From Patescibacteria group bacterium (GTDB taxonomy: Bacteria > Patescibacteriota > Minisyncoccia > Minisyncoccales > CG1-02-41-26), in contig DYHM01000001.1 in the NCBI GenBank assembly GCA_020724125.1, positions 1-35,325 of the forward strand: a stretch of DNA of 35,325 nucleotides. Direction: 5' to 3'. The notes beneath the pieces are model-generated. The model searched no databases, was not told the DNA's origin, and was given only the letters and a program-made list of their open reading frames with translations. Positions 25,128-33,651 of the stretch are shown piece after piece (the stretch's first letter is position 1; each line of letters starts with the position of its first letter). Both the position numbers and the translations under genes were made by a program.

Positions 25128-25295
25128 AAAAATATTCAGTCGTTAGCTAAAGATTTAAATGGCAATACCGCTAAATTATTAGATTTAATACTTTATAATA
25201 TTGAGGAAATAAAAAGTTATGGCCCGAAAGAAAGAAAAAGATTATATGTTGATTATGATAGAGAAAGGAAAGTAAAAAGCAGGTTCTTTGTTTGA
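25128..25295 (+). pseudogene. unidentified coding remnant after tRNA-Ser
   Basis: An open stretch of 55 codons without a start, reading QSLAKDLNGNTAKLLDLIL, IEEIKSYGPKERKRLYVDYD and ending KVKSRFFV. The composition is protein-like and the position directly 3' of a tRNA fits the scar of an integrated element. No family recognised. Confidence 0.3.
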
Positions 25296-25345
25296 CATTA
25301 ATTTCTAAGAATCTATAATTTAATTACTTGAATCAATGTTTTATA

Positions 25346-26161
25346 ATGTCTTATTGGGTCGAAAATCTCTTAAAAGAAGAAAAAAAATTATGGCGAAAGG
25401 GATATAAATATGTGGTTGGCCTGGATGAGGCGGGCCGCGGTCCGCTCGCCGGCCCGGTGGTGGCGGCAGCCGTAATAATAAATCCAAGGCCTGAAACCAA
25501 AAATAAAATAAATTCAAAATTCAAAATTAAGAATTTAAAATTAAAAACAGGCCAAATTCAAAATTTAAAATTTTATTCAGATAAATCTCCTAAAACAAAA
25601 ACCCAATTAAAAGCAGAATTATTTACTTGGGTGAAAAAATCAGAAATTAGAGATTCTAAAAAATTAGCGCCGAAAAAACGAGAAGAACTTTACCAAATTT
25701 TAATCCATCATCCTCAAATAAAATGGGGGATAGGCAGGGTGTCGGAAAAAACAATAGATAAAATCAATATCTTAGAGGCAACGAAATTGGCAATGATTAA
25801 GGCGATAAAAAATTTGGGAATAAAACCAGATTTTTTAATCCTTGATGGAAATTTTGAATTAAAGCTAAAAATCAAAAATTCAAAATTCAAAAACATAATT
25901 CAGAAATTAAAACATTCTCGGTTTAATAAAACAAAAAGTATTATTAAGGCTGACGAAAAAGTTCTTTCTTGTCTTTTGGCAAGCATTATTGCTAAAGTAA
26001 CTCGCGATAAAATAATGGAAAAACATAATACAAAATTTCCTCAATATGGATTTAACAGACACAAGGGCTATCCTACTAAATTTCATTTAGAAATGTTAAA
26101 AAAATATGGGATTTGTAAAATTCATCGAAAAACATTCAACCCTGCTAAACATTTTGTTTAA
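25346..26161 (+). CDS. rnhB: ribonuclease HII with internal inserts
   Basis: Removes ribonucleotides from DNA and degrades RNA-DNA hybrids. Catalytic residues are Asp27 and Glu28 (GLDEAGRGPLAGPVVAAAVI), Asp167 (FLILDGN) and probably Asp221 (IIAKVTRD). DSKKLAPKKREELY and FNRHKGYPTKFH are further signatures. At 271 residues it is about 60-70 longer than the common form. The excess lies at about 46-80 (INSKFKIKNLKLK, QIQNLKF) and 171-195 (LKLKIKNSKFKN), coded by AAATTCAAAATTC-type repeats like those between genes. ATG 25346 is chosen; TTG 25328 is in frame. The catalytic core appears intact. Confidence 0.9.
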   Translation: MSYWVENLLKEEKKLWRKGYKYVVGLDEAGRGPLAGPVVAAAVIINPRPETKNKINSKFKIKNLKLKTGQIQNLKFYSDKSPKTKTQLKAELFTWVKKSEIRDSKKLAPKKREELYQILIHHPQIKWGIGRVSEKTIDKINILEATKLAMIKAIKNLGIKPDFLILDGNFELKLKIKNSKFKNIIQKLKHSRFNKTKSIIKADEKVLSCLLASIIAKVTRDKIMEKHNTKFPQYGFNRHKGYPTKFHLEMLKKYGICKIHRKTFNPAKHFV

Positions 26162-26428
26162 AAAATTCTCCAATTTTCAATGACCAATTTTCAATGAATT
26201 CCGAGGGAAAAATTCTAAATCCAAAATCTTAAATCCTAAACAAATCCGAAATCCCAAATCCCAATGACCAAAACTCGTCTGTTTTGAACTTTGAATTTGC
26301 TCGCCCGGTCAAATTTTCAAAGAAAATTTGGCCGGGCGAAGCTGGTAAACATTTAGAGTTTTGAATTTAGGATTTTATTGTGGAGTTTGATTGTAAATTG
26401 AAAATTGATAATTGAAAATTAATTTTTT
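26162..26428. repeat. repeat-filled gap with an 18-bp palindrome
   Basis: A mixture of degenerate direct repeats (CAATTTTCAATGACCAATTTT, AATCCGAAATCCCAAATCCC types) and one strong stem-loop: 26301-26318 pairs with 26322-26339 (18 pairs, one G-U) around AAA. Its arms, TCGCCCGGTCAAATTTTC and its partner, resemble the insert within topA. It may also end the rnhB transcript, though no T-tract follows. Confidence 0.7.
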
Positions 26429-26947
26429 ATGTTTTATCTTCAAAAGCAATTTAGCAAAATTTACGATAAATACGTAAATAAACTCTATCGGTTTATTTTT
26501 TTTAAGGTAAATTCCCGAGAAATAGCTGAAGATTTAACCGCTCGGGTTTTTAGTAAGGGTTGGGAGAAATATAGAGAGAACAGTAAAGAAATTAAAAACC
26601 CCGGGGCTTATCTTTACCAAATTGCCAGAAGAGAAATCGCTGATTATTATCGCCAGCAATCAAGATTTAAAACAGTTTCAATAGAAATCAATCAGGGGGT
26701 TTTAAATCAAATAACCGACCCTCAATCAAGCATTGAGGAAGATTTAATACTTCAGGCAGATATTAAATTAGTTTTGACCGCCTTAAATCAATTAAGGGAC
26801 GATTATCAAAATTTGATTATTTGGCGCTATTTAGATGAATCGGGAATAAAAGAAATTGCGGAAATAATGGAAAAACCAGAAGGAGCAGTGAGGGTGATGC
26901 TTCACCGCGCAATCCAGGAACTCCGAGAGAAAATAGAGTCAGCGTAA
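26429..26947 (+). CDS. ECF-type RNA polymerase sigma factor
   Basis: A 172-residue sigma70-family protein with only regions 2 and 4. Region 2 reads YRFIFFKVNSREIAEDLTAR with GAYLYQIARREIADYYRQQS. Region 4 reads DYQNLIIWRYLDESGIKEIA followed by EKPEGAVRVMLHRAIQELRE, a typical helix-turn-helix. It directs polymerase to a small regulon. The next gene codes for a single-pass membrane protein of DUF5667 type, an arrangement like sigma/anti-sigma pairs. The surface protein that follows is a possible target. Confidence 0.88.
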   Translation: MFYLQKQFSKIYDKYVNKLYRFIFFKVNSREIAEDLTARVFSKGWEKYRENSKEIKNPGAYLYQIARREIADYYRQQSRFKTVSIEINQGVLNQITDPQSSIEEDLILQADIKLVLTALNQLRDDYQNLIIWRYLDESGIKEIAEIMEKPEGAVRVMLHRAIQELREKIESA

Positions 26948-26951
26948 AAAG

Positions 26952-27059
26952 GGTGAAAAAGGTGAAAAGGGAGAAAAGGGAGAAATGGGTGAAAAGGGCA
27001 AAAAGGGTGAAATAGGTGAAAGGGGAGAAATGGGTGAAAGGGGCGAAAGGGGTGAAAAA
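26952..27059 (+). repeat. 12 perfect-length 9-bp units coding Gly-X-Y triplets
   Basis: Twelve units of GGnGAAAnn run without indels from 26952 to 27059, then TTG TAA. In frame they read GEK GEK GEK GEM GEK GKK GEI GER GEM GER GER GEK, a collagen-like Gly-X-Y pattern if taken in threes. The frame differs from the sigma factor, whose stop is just upstream. The first in-frame ATG (26985) follows GGGAG, so a 26-residue peptide is conceivable. Otherwise it is a minisatellite. Confidence 0.7.
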
Positions 27060-27138
27060 TTGTAACAAAAACCCTTATTTTCCGTCTTAATAATAAAGAG
27101 AGATAAAATAGAAATTTATTGGACAATTTAATTGCTCA

Positions 27139-27867
27139 ATGGACGAAAAACAACTTCTTAAAAAAATAACTCTTCTTAAAAAAATAAAACCATCTCAGGA
27201 CTGGGTTTTTTTGACTAAACGAAAAATTTTAAAAGATGACTACTCTGGCATGAGAGAGAAATTATCTTTTTGGCAAGTTTTTTTTACTCCAATCAAAAGA
27301 CCTGTTTTGGTTTTCGCTTTTCGGGGCATAATTGTCTTAACTTTAGTTTTGACAAGCGGTGTTTTTTACTTATATTATTTAAATACCCAAATTGTTTCTA
27401 ATCATCAGTTTGTCGCTCAAACCAACAAATATAGACATTATGATAGTAATGAAGAGAAAAAAATCGTGGCAATGTTAGAAGAAATGCAGCAGGGTTTAGA
27501 AAAAATAAAACTATCTTTGGATAAAATAAAAAATTTAAAAAATCAGGGTCAAGCTTTGGTTATGAGCGAGGTAATTAAAATTACAGCCGATGTCGGCGAA
27601 AAAAGAATCAAGGAAATAAAAGGAAAAAACTCTCCCTCGGCGCAAGTATTAGCCAGTTTAACAGCAATAGAGAATGATTATAAAGAATTAAAAGAAGCAA
27701 GCGATGAACTCCAAAAAGAAAAATTGGTTGTTGCTTTTGAGGGCTTGAAAGAAATGACCTTAACCGAAGAGCAAAAAAGCCGTTTACAAAAAGCCGAAGA
27801 GTATTATAATGAAGGAAAACACAACGAAGCAATGGTTTTACTTGTTAAAATAATGGAAAAAAAATAG
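27139..27867 (+). CDS. DUF5667-like single-pass membrane protein, putative sigma partner
   Basis: A 242-residue protein: cytoplasmic N-terminus (about 1-55, including LLKKIKPSQDWVFLTKRKIL), one membrane helix (about 57-80, PVLVFAFRGIIVLTLVLTSG), then an outside helical region with heptad-like Lys/Glu patterns (EEMQQGLEKIKLSLDKIKNL, LQKAEEYYNEGKHNEAMVLL). This layout is that of DUF5667-containing proteins found after sigma factors, and of membrane anti-sigma factors in general. Control of the upstream sigma factor is inference. The gene ends at a strong terminator. Confidence 0.65.
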   Translation: MDEKQLLKKITLLKKIKPSQDWVFLTKRKILKDDYSGMREKLSFWQVFFTPIKRPVLVFAFRGIIVLTLVLTSGVFYLYYLNTQIVSNHQFVAQTNKYRHYDSNEEKKIVAMLEEMQQGLEKIKLSLDKIKNLKNQGQALVMSEVIKITADVGEKRIKEIKGKNSPSAQVLASLTAIENDYKELKEASDELQKEKLVVAFEGLKEMTLTEEQKSRLQKAEEYYNEGKHNEAMVLLVKIMEKK

Positions 27868-27885
27868 TCATTTAGTCATTGTTTT

Positions 27886-27908
27886 ACTCCAAAAAAAAGG
27901 AGTTTTTC
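27886..27908 (+). terminator. Rho-independent terminator
   Basis: ACTCC, eight A, GGAGT, then a T-run (TTTTCTTCTTTT). It ends the sigma/DUF5667 transcript and separates it from the surface protein gene. Confidence 0.7.
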
Positions 27909-27927
27909 TTCTTTTAGAAGATAAAAC

Positions 27928-27981
27928 AAAGGTCGAACAATGACAACCCTTTTTGTCTGAAAAGATAAAAAGTAAAGGTCG
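27928..27981 (+). promoter_or_regulatory. paired AAAGGTCG motifs upstream of the surface protein
   Basis: AAAGGTCG at 27928-27935 and 27974-27981, 46 bases apart, followed each time by A-rich sequence ending ACAA. The same octamer occurs at 3366 and 9386. It could be an operator or part of a promoter used by the nearby sigma factor. This is inference. Confidence 0.35.
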
Positions 27982-28028
27982 TAAAAACAATTTTTAAAAA
28001 TAAAAAAATAAAATTTTAAATTAAAAAA

Positions 28029-31000
28029 ATGAGTATTCCAAAGAAATTTATTTCAGTTATTGTTTCTTTAGCTTTAGTGGCTGCTGTTTTACCGATTAGC
28101 AATACCCAGGCTATTACTGCTGACGAATTAAAGGCTCAAATTGAAGCATTGGCAAAACAATTAGCCGAATTACAACAACAATTGGTTCAGATAGAAAGCC
28201 CTGCTGCAACAGTTAGCGGTTGCGCCATTACTTCTTTTGACCGCAATTTAAAACAAGGAATGACAGGCGACGATGTCAAATGTCTTCAAGTTGTTTTAAA
28301 TAGCGCAGCAGATACCCAAGTGGTAAGCGAAGGCGCTGGTTCTCCTAACAGTGAGACCACTTATTTTGGTTCAAAAACCAGAATTGCAGTGGCTAAATTC
28401 CAAGAGAAGTATAGCGCTGATATTTTAGCGCCGCTTGGTTTAACAACCGGAACTGGCTATGTTGGGCTATCAACCAGAACTAAATTAAGTAGTTTATTGC
28501 CGGGAATTCCCGCTAAACCAGGAACTTCCACTGAACCGGTAATTCCCCCTAAACCAGCGGGAGCAGGTTTAACTGTAAGTTTAGCCGAAGGCGCTCCGGT
28601 TAGCGGCACTATAGTAGCGGGTCAGGCAACAGCTGATTTAGTCCGTTTTCTTTTTACCAATGGTGATGCGTCAGAAGTTAAAGTAACTAAATTGGTCTTA
28701 AAAAGAATTGGCGTTTCCGGGGATGACACTTTAGAAAATGTCTATCTTTTCGACGGCAGCGTAAGAATAACCGATGCCGCGAGCGTTTCCCAGAACACAG
28801 TTACTTTTGCCAATACCGCTGGTTTATTCTCTATTTCAGCTAAAGGAACGAAAAATATTAATGTTAAAGCAGACATTAAAACGGGCACTAGCGGCCAAAC
28901 AATAGGTATTCAGGTAGCTGGAGCCGCTGATGTTGTTTCTAACGCTAGCGCAATCGGGGGCAACTATCCGATTTCCGGCAATTTAATGACAATAGCCACA
29001 GCTACTTTAGCCGGGGCTGATTTCACTGGAGCAACTCTGCCAACCACCGCTAATATCGACCCAGCGGTTGATGTCTTGGCATGGCAGAGAACTTTAAATG
29101 TTTCCAATAGAGACATTTATTTGAATCGGATTGCTTTTAGGGAAATTGGTTCGGTTAATTACAGCGACTTGAAGAATTTCCGTCTTTATGTTGACGGAAC
29201 TCAAGTAGGAGCGACTGTTGAAACATTAGACAGTAATGGCTATGTTACCTTTACTCCAGCCGGCTCTTATAAATTAGCCACTGGCAGTCGGGTAATTAAG
29301 GTCTTGGCTGATGTTGTCGGCGGTTCTTCTAGAAATTTTAGTTTTTCATTAAGAAATGTCGCTGATATTGATTTGGTTGATTCAAGTTACAATGTTAATG
29401 TCCGACCATCAGTCGCAGGAGCTGCTTTTGTTTCTATTACGAGTGGCACCCAAGGGATTAATGCCGGCGCCATTACTGTTCAAAAAGCAAGCGATTCTCC
29501 TTCTGGCAATGTTATTAACAATGGCTCAGATGTGGTCTTGGCTAAATATACCTTAACTGCTTATGGCGAACCAGTTAAAATTGAAACCTTGAAGGCTGGA
29601 TTTACTTATACTGATAATAGTGGGGGTGAAAATGCCGCTGCGACATTGCGCAATGGAAAATTAATGGCTAATAGCGCTCAAGTGGGCAGCACTGCTACTT
29701 TAGTGTCAGCTGGCACAACTTTCACCACTAATTTAACTGTGACCCCAGGCGCCCCGGTTACCTTAGAAATACGAGCTGATATCTATGATAATGATGGAAC
29801 CGGCGCTATTGATAACACTGACACCATTAAGGCAAATTTAATTGCTGGCACAAGCAACGCGCAAGGAACCAATTCTTTAAATTTAATTAATGTTCCTTCA
29901 GCAAATAATGAAGCTAACACCCTAACAGTGGCTACTGGCGCAATCACTTTGGCAAAAACTTCTTCTTATGTTAACCAGAGCTTAACAGTGCCCCAGACCG
30001 CTTACAAACTCGGTTCCTTTATTCTAACCGGCAATACAACCGAAGATGTTAATATCAACACTCTTCAGGTTAACTTTACCGGCGCTGACGCATGGACTGT
30101 AACTGGTTTAAGCGATGTCTATCTAAAATATGGCGCTAATACCACTACTATTAAATCAACAGTGGGAGCAACTGGTAATACTTGGTCGGTTAATTATACC
30201 ATAGCCAAAAATACTAATGTCACGATTGAGGTTTATGCCAATATTGCCAGCACTGTCTATAATGGAGGTGCTGCTGACACAATGATTACCTCGCTCTTGG
30301 TTGTTGGCACAACCGCTTCTTCCGGTCAAACAGTAAACACTAATAACGGCTTGGTTTTAGCTGGTCAAACAATGACTGCTACTGTTGGCGCTATCGCTTC
30401 AGCGTTAGACGCTTCAACCCCAACAGCCAAAATAGTGGCTGGTAATACCACCCAAGATGCGGCTGTCTTTAAATTCACAACAACCAATGATAGTTATACT
30501 TTGACCCAGATAGTTGTTAAGGTTGTTGACGCAACCGCTGCTTCAACCATTCAAAATGTAATTTTGAAGGACGGAGCGACAACCATAGGAACAGCGCCTA
30601 TCAGTGGAACTTCAGCCACTTTTAGTGGTTTAACAGTTCCAGTAGCAGCTAATACCTCTAAGGCCTTAACCATTGCTTTGCAATTAGGAAGCATTGGCGT
30701 TGGCGCTGGCGCAAGCGGCGCTAATATTCAGGTAACCTTAGATTCTTTCAAGGCAAATAATTCCCAAGGAGTTGAGACTGTTGATCTTACTGATCGAGCG
30801 GCTAATGTAACCTATGCCTACAAGGCAATCCCAACCATCAGCAATGTTGGTCTACCTTCAACTGCCTTATTAACCGGCACAGTTACCTTATCTAAATTTA
30901 CCATTGTTAACACTGGCAATACTATTGGTTGGAAGAAACTTATTTTTACTGTTAACAAAACCGGCGGCGCTGCTGGCGACCCGGCAATTTCCAACGCCAA

Positions 31001-31367
31001 GATTTATGATTATGACACCAACACTGAAATTTCTGGCGCTGTTACAATTACGACTTTAGGCGAGCTTAATACCGCTGGCGCAATTGCTTTTGTAGCTACT
31101 GCTGAACAACAAGTTAGCGGAACCAAGACATTTGTTTTGAAGGCTGATGTAGCTGGCTCATTAGTTACTGGCGACAATGTTAATACCAACATTACTCAAC
31201 CATCAGGCTATGTTGCTCCAGATACTTATGCCAATGTGGCCCTTACTGCAGCTTCCCTTGCCTGGACTGACCAATCAGCCGCAAGCCATTCAGAAACAAC
31301 TACTGACTGGAACAATGGTTATCTGGTCAAGAACTTACCAACTGATTCCCAGACCCTAACCAAATAA
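28029..31367 (+). CDS. large secreted surface protein with peptidoglycan-binding domain
   Basis: A 1112-residue exported protein. A signal peptide (about 1-28, VIVSLALVAAVLPISNTQA) is followed by a coiled coil (ELKAQIEALAKQLAELQQQL) and a PG_binding_1-like domain (about 70-160: DRNLKQGMTGDDVKCLQVVL, YFGSKTRIAVAKFQEKY). The rest is six or so beta-rich repeats of 100-130 residues. They share a pattern: a conserved strand (KVTKLVLKRI, TQIVVKVVD, NINTLQVNF), an NVYLFDG/NVILKDG-like middle and an ADI end. The protein is Thr/Ala/Ser-rich with two Cys, both in the peptidoglycan-binding part. GC is higher than in neighbouring genes. An S-layer or adhesin role is likely. A terminator follows. Confidence 0.75.
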   Translation: MSIPKKFISVIVSLALVAAVLPISNTQAITADELKAQIEALAKQLAELQQQLVQIESPAATVSGCAITSFDRNLKQGMTGDDVKCLQVVLNSAADTQVVSEGAGSPNSETTYFGSKTRIAVAKFQEKYSADILAPLGLTTGTGYVGLSTRTKLSSLLPGIPAKPGTSTEPVIPPKPAGAGLTVSLAEGAPVSGTIVAGQATADLVRFLFTNGDASEVKVTKLVLKRIGVSGDDTLENVYLFDGSVRITDAASVSQNTVTFANTAGLFSISAKGTKNINVKADIKTGTSGQTIGIQVAGAADVVSNASAIGGNYPISGNLMTIATATLAGADFTGATLPTTANIDPAVDVLAWQRTLNVSNRDIYLNRIAFREIGSVNYSDLKNFRLYVDGTQVGATVETLDSNGYVTFTPAGSYKLATGSRVIKVLADVVGGSSRNFSFSLRNVADIDLVDSSYNVNVRPSVAGAAFVSITSGTQGINAGAITVQKASDSPSGNVINNGSDVVLAKYTLTAYGEPVKIETLKAGFTYTDNSGGENAAATLRNGKLMANSAQVGSTATLVSAGTTFTTNLTVTPGAPVTLEIRADIYDNDGTGAIDNTDTIKANLIAGTSNAQGTNSLNLINVPSANNEANTLTVATGAITLAKTSSYVNQSLTVPQTAYKLGSFILTGNTTEDVNINTLQVNFTGADAWTVTGLSDVYLKYGANTTTIKSTVGATGNTWSVNYTIAKNTNVTIEVYANIASTVYNGGAADTMITSLLVVGTTASSGQTVNTNNGLVLAGQTMTATVGAIASALDASTPTAKIVAGNTTQDAAVFKFTTTNDSYTLTQIVVKVVDATAASTIQNVILKDGATTIGTAPISGTSATFSGLTVPVAANTSKALTIALQLGSIGVGAGASGANIQVTLDSFKANNSQGVETVDLTDRAANVTYAYKAIPTISNVGLPSTALLTGTVTLSKFTIVNTGNTIGWKKLIFTVNKTGGAAGDPAISNAKIYDYDTNTEISGAVTITTLGELNTAGAIAFVATAEQQVSGTKTFVLKADVAGSLVTGDNVNTNITQPSGYVAPDTYANVALTAASLAWTDQSAASHSETTTDWNNGYLVKNLPTDSQTLTK

Positions 31368-31408
31368 TTTTGAATCTCTGTTTTAAGTTTCCCGATAGCT
31401 CAAATCGG

Positions 31409-31445
31409 AAAACCAAAAACCGGCTTAAGCCGGTTTTTGGTTTAT
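31409..31445 (+). terminator. strong terminator after the surface protein
   Basis: A perfect 17-bp palindrome at 31409-31442 (arm AACCAAAAACCGGCTT and its complement), running into T-rich sequence. It isolates the abundant surface-protein transcript. Confidence 0.85.
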
Positions 31446-31468
31446 TTGTTAAAAAAAGAATTTTAAAC

Positions 31469-31496
31469 TTGAAAAAGAACTAAAAAGGTTTAAAAT
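31469..31496 (+). promoter_or_regulatory. sigma70-type promoter for the GT2 operon
   Basis: TTGAAA (31469-31474), 16-base spacer, TAAAAT (31491-31496), about 40 bases before the glycosyltransferase ATG. A small hairpin (TGCTT/AAGCA) lies in the leader. Confidence 0.55.
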
Positions 31497-31537
31497 GAAA
31501 ACGTGCTTGCAAATAAGCAAATTCAATTTGAAATTTT

Positions 31538-32800
31538 ATGTTTTTTGGAGAAATTTTAATTTATCTTATTATTTTTTCAGGCCTTTATTTTTCCATTTTT
31601 ATTTTTTGGGTTTTTCTTGAGAACCAGGGAAGAATTTATCAAAAAGAAAAAAACAAAAAATTCCCATTGGTTTCTTTAATTGTTCCCTGTTATAACGAAG
31701 AAAAGGGCGTTGAAAAAACCCTTTATTCTTTAATAAGTTTGGATTATCCCAAGGATAAACTCGAAATTATTTTTGTCGACGACGGCAGTTTGGACAGCAC
31801 TCTTCAAAAAGCCAAGCTTATTCAAAAAAAAGATAAAAGAATTAAAGTTTTTCATCAGGAAAATAAAGGTAAATTTATGGCTCTTAATTTAGGATTAGAA
31901 AAAACAAAAGGAGAGTTTATTGCCACGGTTGACGGCGATTCTTATCTTCATTCTTCTGCCTTAAAAAGGGCAATGAAATTTTTTGAAAACCCGGAAATAA
32001 AAGCTGTTTCTGGCACAGCCAAGCTTATTAAACCAAGAAATCTTATTGAGGGGATTCAGCGCGTAGAATATCTAATAGCTAATTTTTGGCGAAAAATTTT
32101 TTCTTTTTTAAATAGCCTTTATCTTACTTCTGGCGCCTTTTCTGTTTATCGACGAGAAATTTTTGAAACATTAGGTCCTTTTCGGGACCCAAAGCTTTTT
32201 CAGACCGAAGATTTAGAGATGGCTTTTAGGCTGCAAAAAGAAAATTTAAAAATCGTTCAAGCCATGGACGCTTTTGTTTATACCCGTCCTCCTTTTGGTT
32301 TTATGTCCCTTTTAAAACAAAGAACCAGGTGGTATGCCGGTTTTCTTCAAAACTTTAAAGAGTATTCTTGCCTTTTAAGCATTAAAAAATACGGCAACTT
32401 GGCTTTTTTTCTTTGGTATATTATTTTTAGCGTTCTCTTTTCAATAATTTTAGTCGGTTATTTTATTCAAAGAGGGTTCGAATTTTTTTTACAACTTTTA
32501 AACCAGTTTATTTTAACTGACTTTGATTTTTCTTATTTTTTTAGCTTGCCTAAAAATTGGGAATTTTTAAATTTAAACATAACACCTCTTTTTGTTTTAA
32601 CCATCCTTTGTCTTTTTGTTTTCTTTTTCAATTTTTTCCTAAGTCGAAAACTAAGTTTTGACAGTCAACCCTATAAAAAGGGAATTTTCTTTTTTATCTT
32701 TTTATATCCTTATTTTAACGCCCTTTGGTGGATTTCAGCTTTTTGGTCATTTCTTTCTAAAAATAAAAAAGAGTTTTTATGGTTGAAAAAAGAGAACTAA
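31538..32800 (+). CDS. membrane GT2 glycosyltransferase (PgaC/NodC-like)
   Basis: A processive-type family 2 glycosyltransferase with an N-terminal membrane helix (about 5-27), a cytoplasmic catalytic domain and three or four C-terminal helices. Motifs in order are SLIVPCYNEEKGVEKTLYSL, IFVDDGSLDST, the DxD-like TVDGDSYL, TSGAFSVYRREIF, TEDLEMAFRLQ and QRTRWYAG (QxxRW). Such enzymes make and export beta-linked polysaccharides from UDP-sugars; the polymer here is unknown. The downstream thioredoxin-like gene overlaps by 22 bases. A role in the surface coat is inferred. Confidence 0.88.
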   Translation: MFFGEILIYLIIFSGLYFSIFIFWVFLENQGRIYQKEKNKKFPLVSLIVPCYNEEKGVEKTLYSLISLDYPKDKLEIIFVDDGSLDSTLQKAKLIQKKDKRIKVFHQENKGKFMALNLGLEKTKGEFIATVDGDSYLHSSALKRAMKFFENPEIKAVSGTAKLIKPRNLIEGIQRVEYLIANFWRKIFSFLNSLYLTSGAFSVYRREIFETLGPFRDPKLFQTEDLEMAFRLQKENLKIVQAMDAFVYTRPPFGFMSLLKQRTRWYAGFLQNFKEYSCLLSIKKYGNLAFFLWYIIFSVLFSIILVGYFIQRGFEFFLQLLNQFILTDFDFSYFFSLPKNWEFLNLNITPLFVLTILCLFVFFFNFFLSRKLSFDSQPYKKGIFFFIFLYPYFNALWWISAFWSFLSKNKKEFLWLKKEN

Positions 32801-33474
32801 ACTGGAAAAAACATTTTTTGGTATTTTTTATTACCATTTTGATTTTTTTAAGCGGGTTTTTTTTCAGTAATTTTTTTCTGGGGAAAAAAATTGTCCAAGC
32901 AACAAATCTTCAGCAGGATTTGATTTTAGATATTCTTTCTTTGGAAACCCAATTTTCTCTTTTAACTGAAATGCCTTGCAAGGGCTGGGATGAATCTATT
33001 TTAACCGAACAACTTCAAGTGATTGGGCAGAAACTTTCCGAAATAGGAGGCAGATTGGGCGAAAACAACCCTGATTTTATAAGATTCAAAAAATATTATT
33101 CAATTTTGGAAATAAAGTCCTGGCTCCTTTTAAAAAAATCCATCCAGAATTGCAAGTTAAATCTCGTTCCTATTTTTTATTTTTATGGTTCAGAAAAGGA
33201 ATGCGGTCAATGTCAGGACCAATCTTTTCTCTTGGGTTATTTTCATGAGAAATATCCATCTTTAAGGATTTATTCCTTTGACTATAATTTAGGACTGGGT
33301 GTTCTTCAAACCCTAAAATCAATGTATTCATTAAAAAAAGACCTGCCAATTATTATTGTTAATGGCAAGGTTTATTATGGCTTTCAAAACAAAGAAGCCA
33401 TTGAGAAAATCTTAAAAGAGTATCTTTTGGAAAACCAGATTGAGTCAGCCACCTCAACCCTGTTTCAGGAATAG
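32779..33474 (+). CDS. membrane-anchored thioredoxin-like protein
   Basis: A 231-residue protein with an N-terminal membrane helix (about 12-33) and a helical linker. The C-terminal thioredoxin-like domain reads LVPIFYFYGSEKECGQCQDQ (CxxC motif CGQC), then DLPIIIVNGKVYYGFQNKEA, the cis-Pro loop region. The domain probably lies outside the cell and makes or breaks disulfides, or acts as a redox sensor. The linker holds two more Cys (MPCKGW, IQNCKLN). It overlaps the GT2 gene, so both are co-translated. The substrate is unknown; the two-Cys surface protein is a candidate. Confidence 0.7.
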   Translation: MVEKRELNWKKHFLVFFITILIFLSGFFFSNFFLGKKIVQATNLQQDLILDILSLETQFSLLTEMPCKGWDESILTEQLQVIGQKLSEIGGRLGENNPDFIRFKKYYSILEIKSWLLLKKSIQNCKLNLVPIFYFYGSEKECGQCQDQSFLLGYFHEKYPSLRIYSFDYNLGLGVLQTLKSMYSLKKDLPIIIVNGKVYYGFQNKEAIEKILKEYLLENQIESATSTLFQE

Positions 33475-33496
33475 CAAGAATAGGCAAAATAGAAAA

Positions 33497-33631
33497 TTAA
33501 TGAAAATTAAAATCAATCTGATAATTATTTTCAACGGGGAATTTAAGGATTTTGATAATTTTCGGCTGGTTTAAAGATTTAAATCCCGCCACTCGGATAT
33601 TTGTTCCTCCAACATCAATAATAATATTCAT
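33497..33631 (-). pseudogene. ROK-family sugar kinase, N-terminal fragment
   Basis: Forty-four codons from ATG 33631 read MNIIIDVGGTNIRVAGFKSL, the phosphate-1 motif of ROK kinases/glucokinases, then stop at TAA. The family is normally about 300 residues, so more than 80% is missing. It starts 20 bases after the glyS stop on the same strand. A non-catalytic short peptide cannot be excluded. Confidence 0.65.
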
Positions 33632-33651
33632 AAATTTTTTTTTGGAGTTTA

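Noticed and set aside
26817..27126. Minus-strand Phe-rich ORFs opposite the 9-bp repeat.
   Set aside because: They are antisense shadows of the tandem repeat and the sigma factor gene.
29356..29556. ORFs in other frames within the surface protein gene.
   Set aside because: Out-of-frame shadows of a well-supported long gene.
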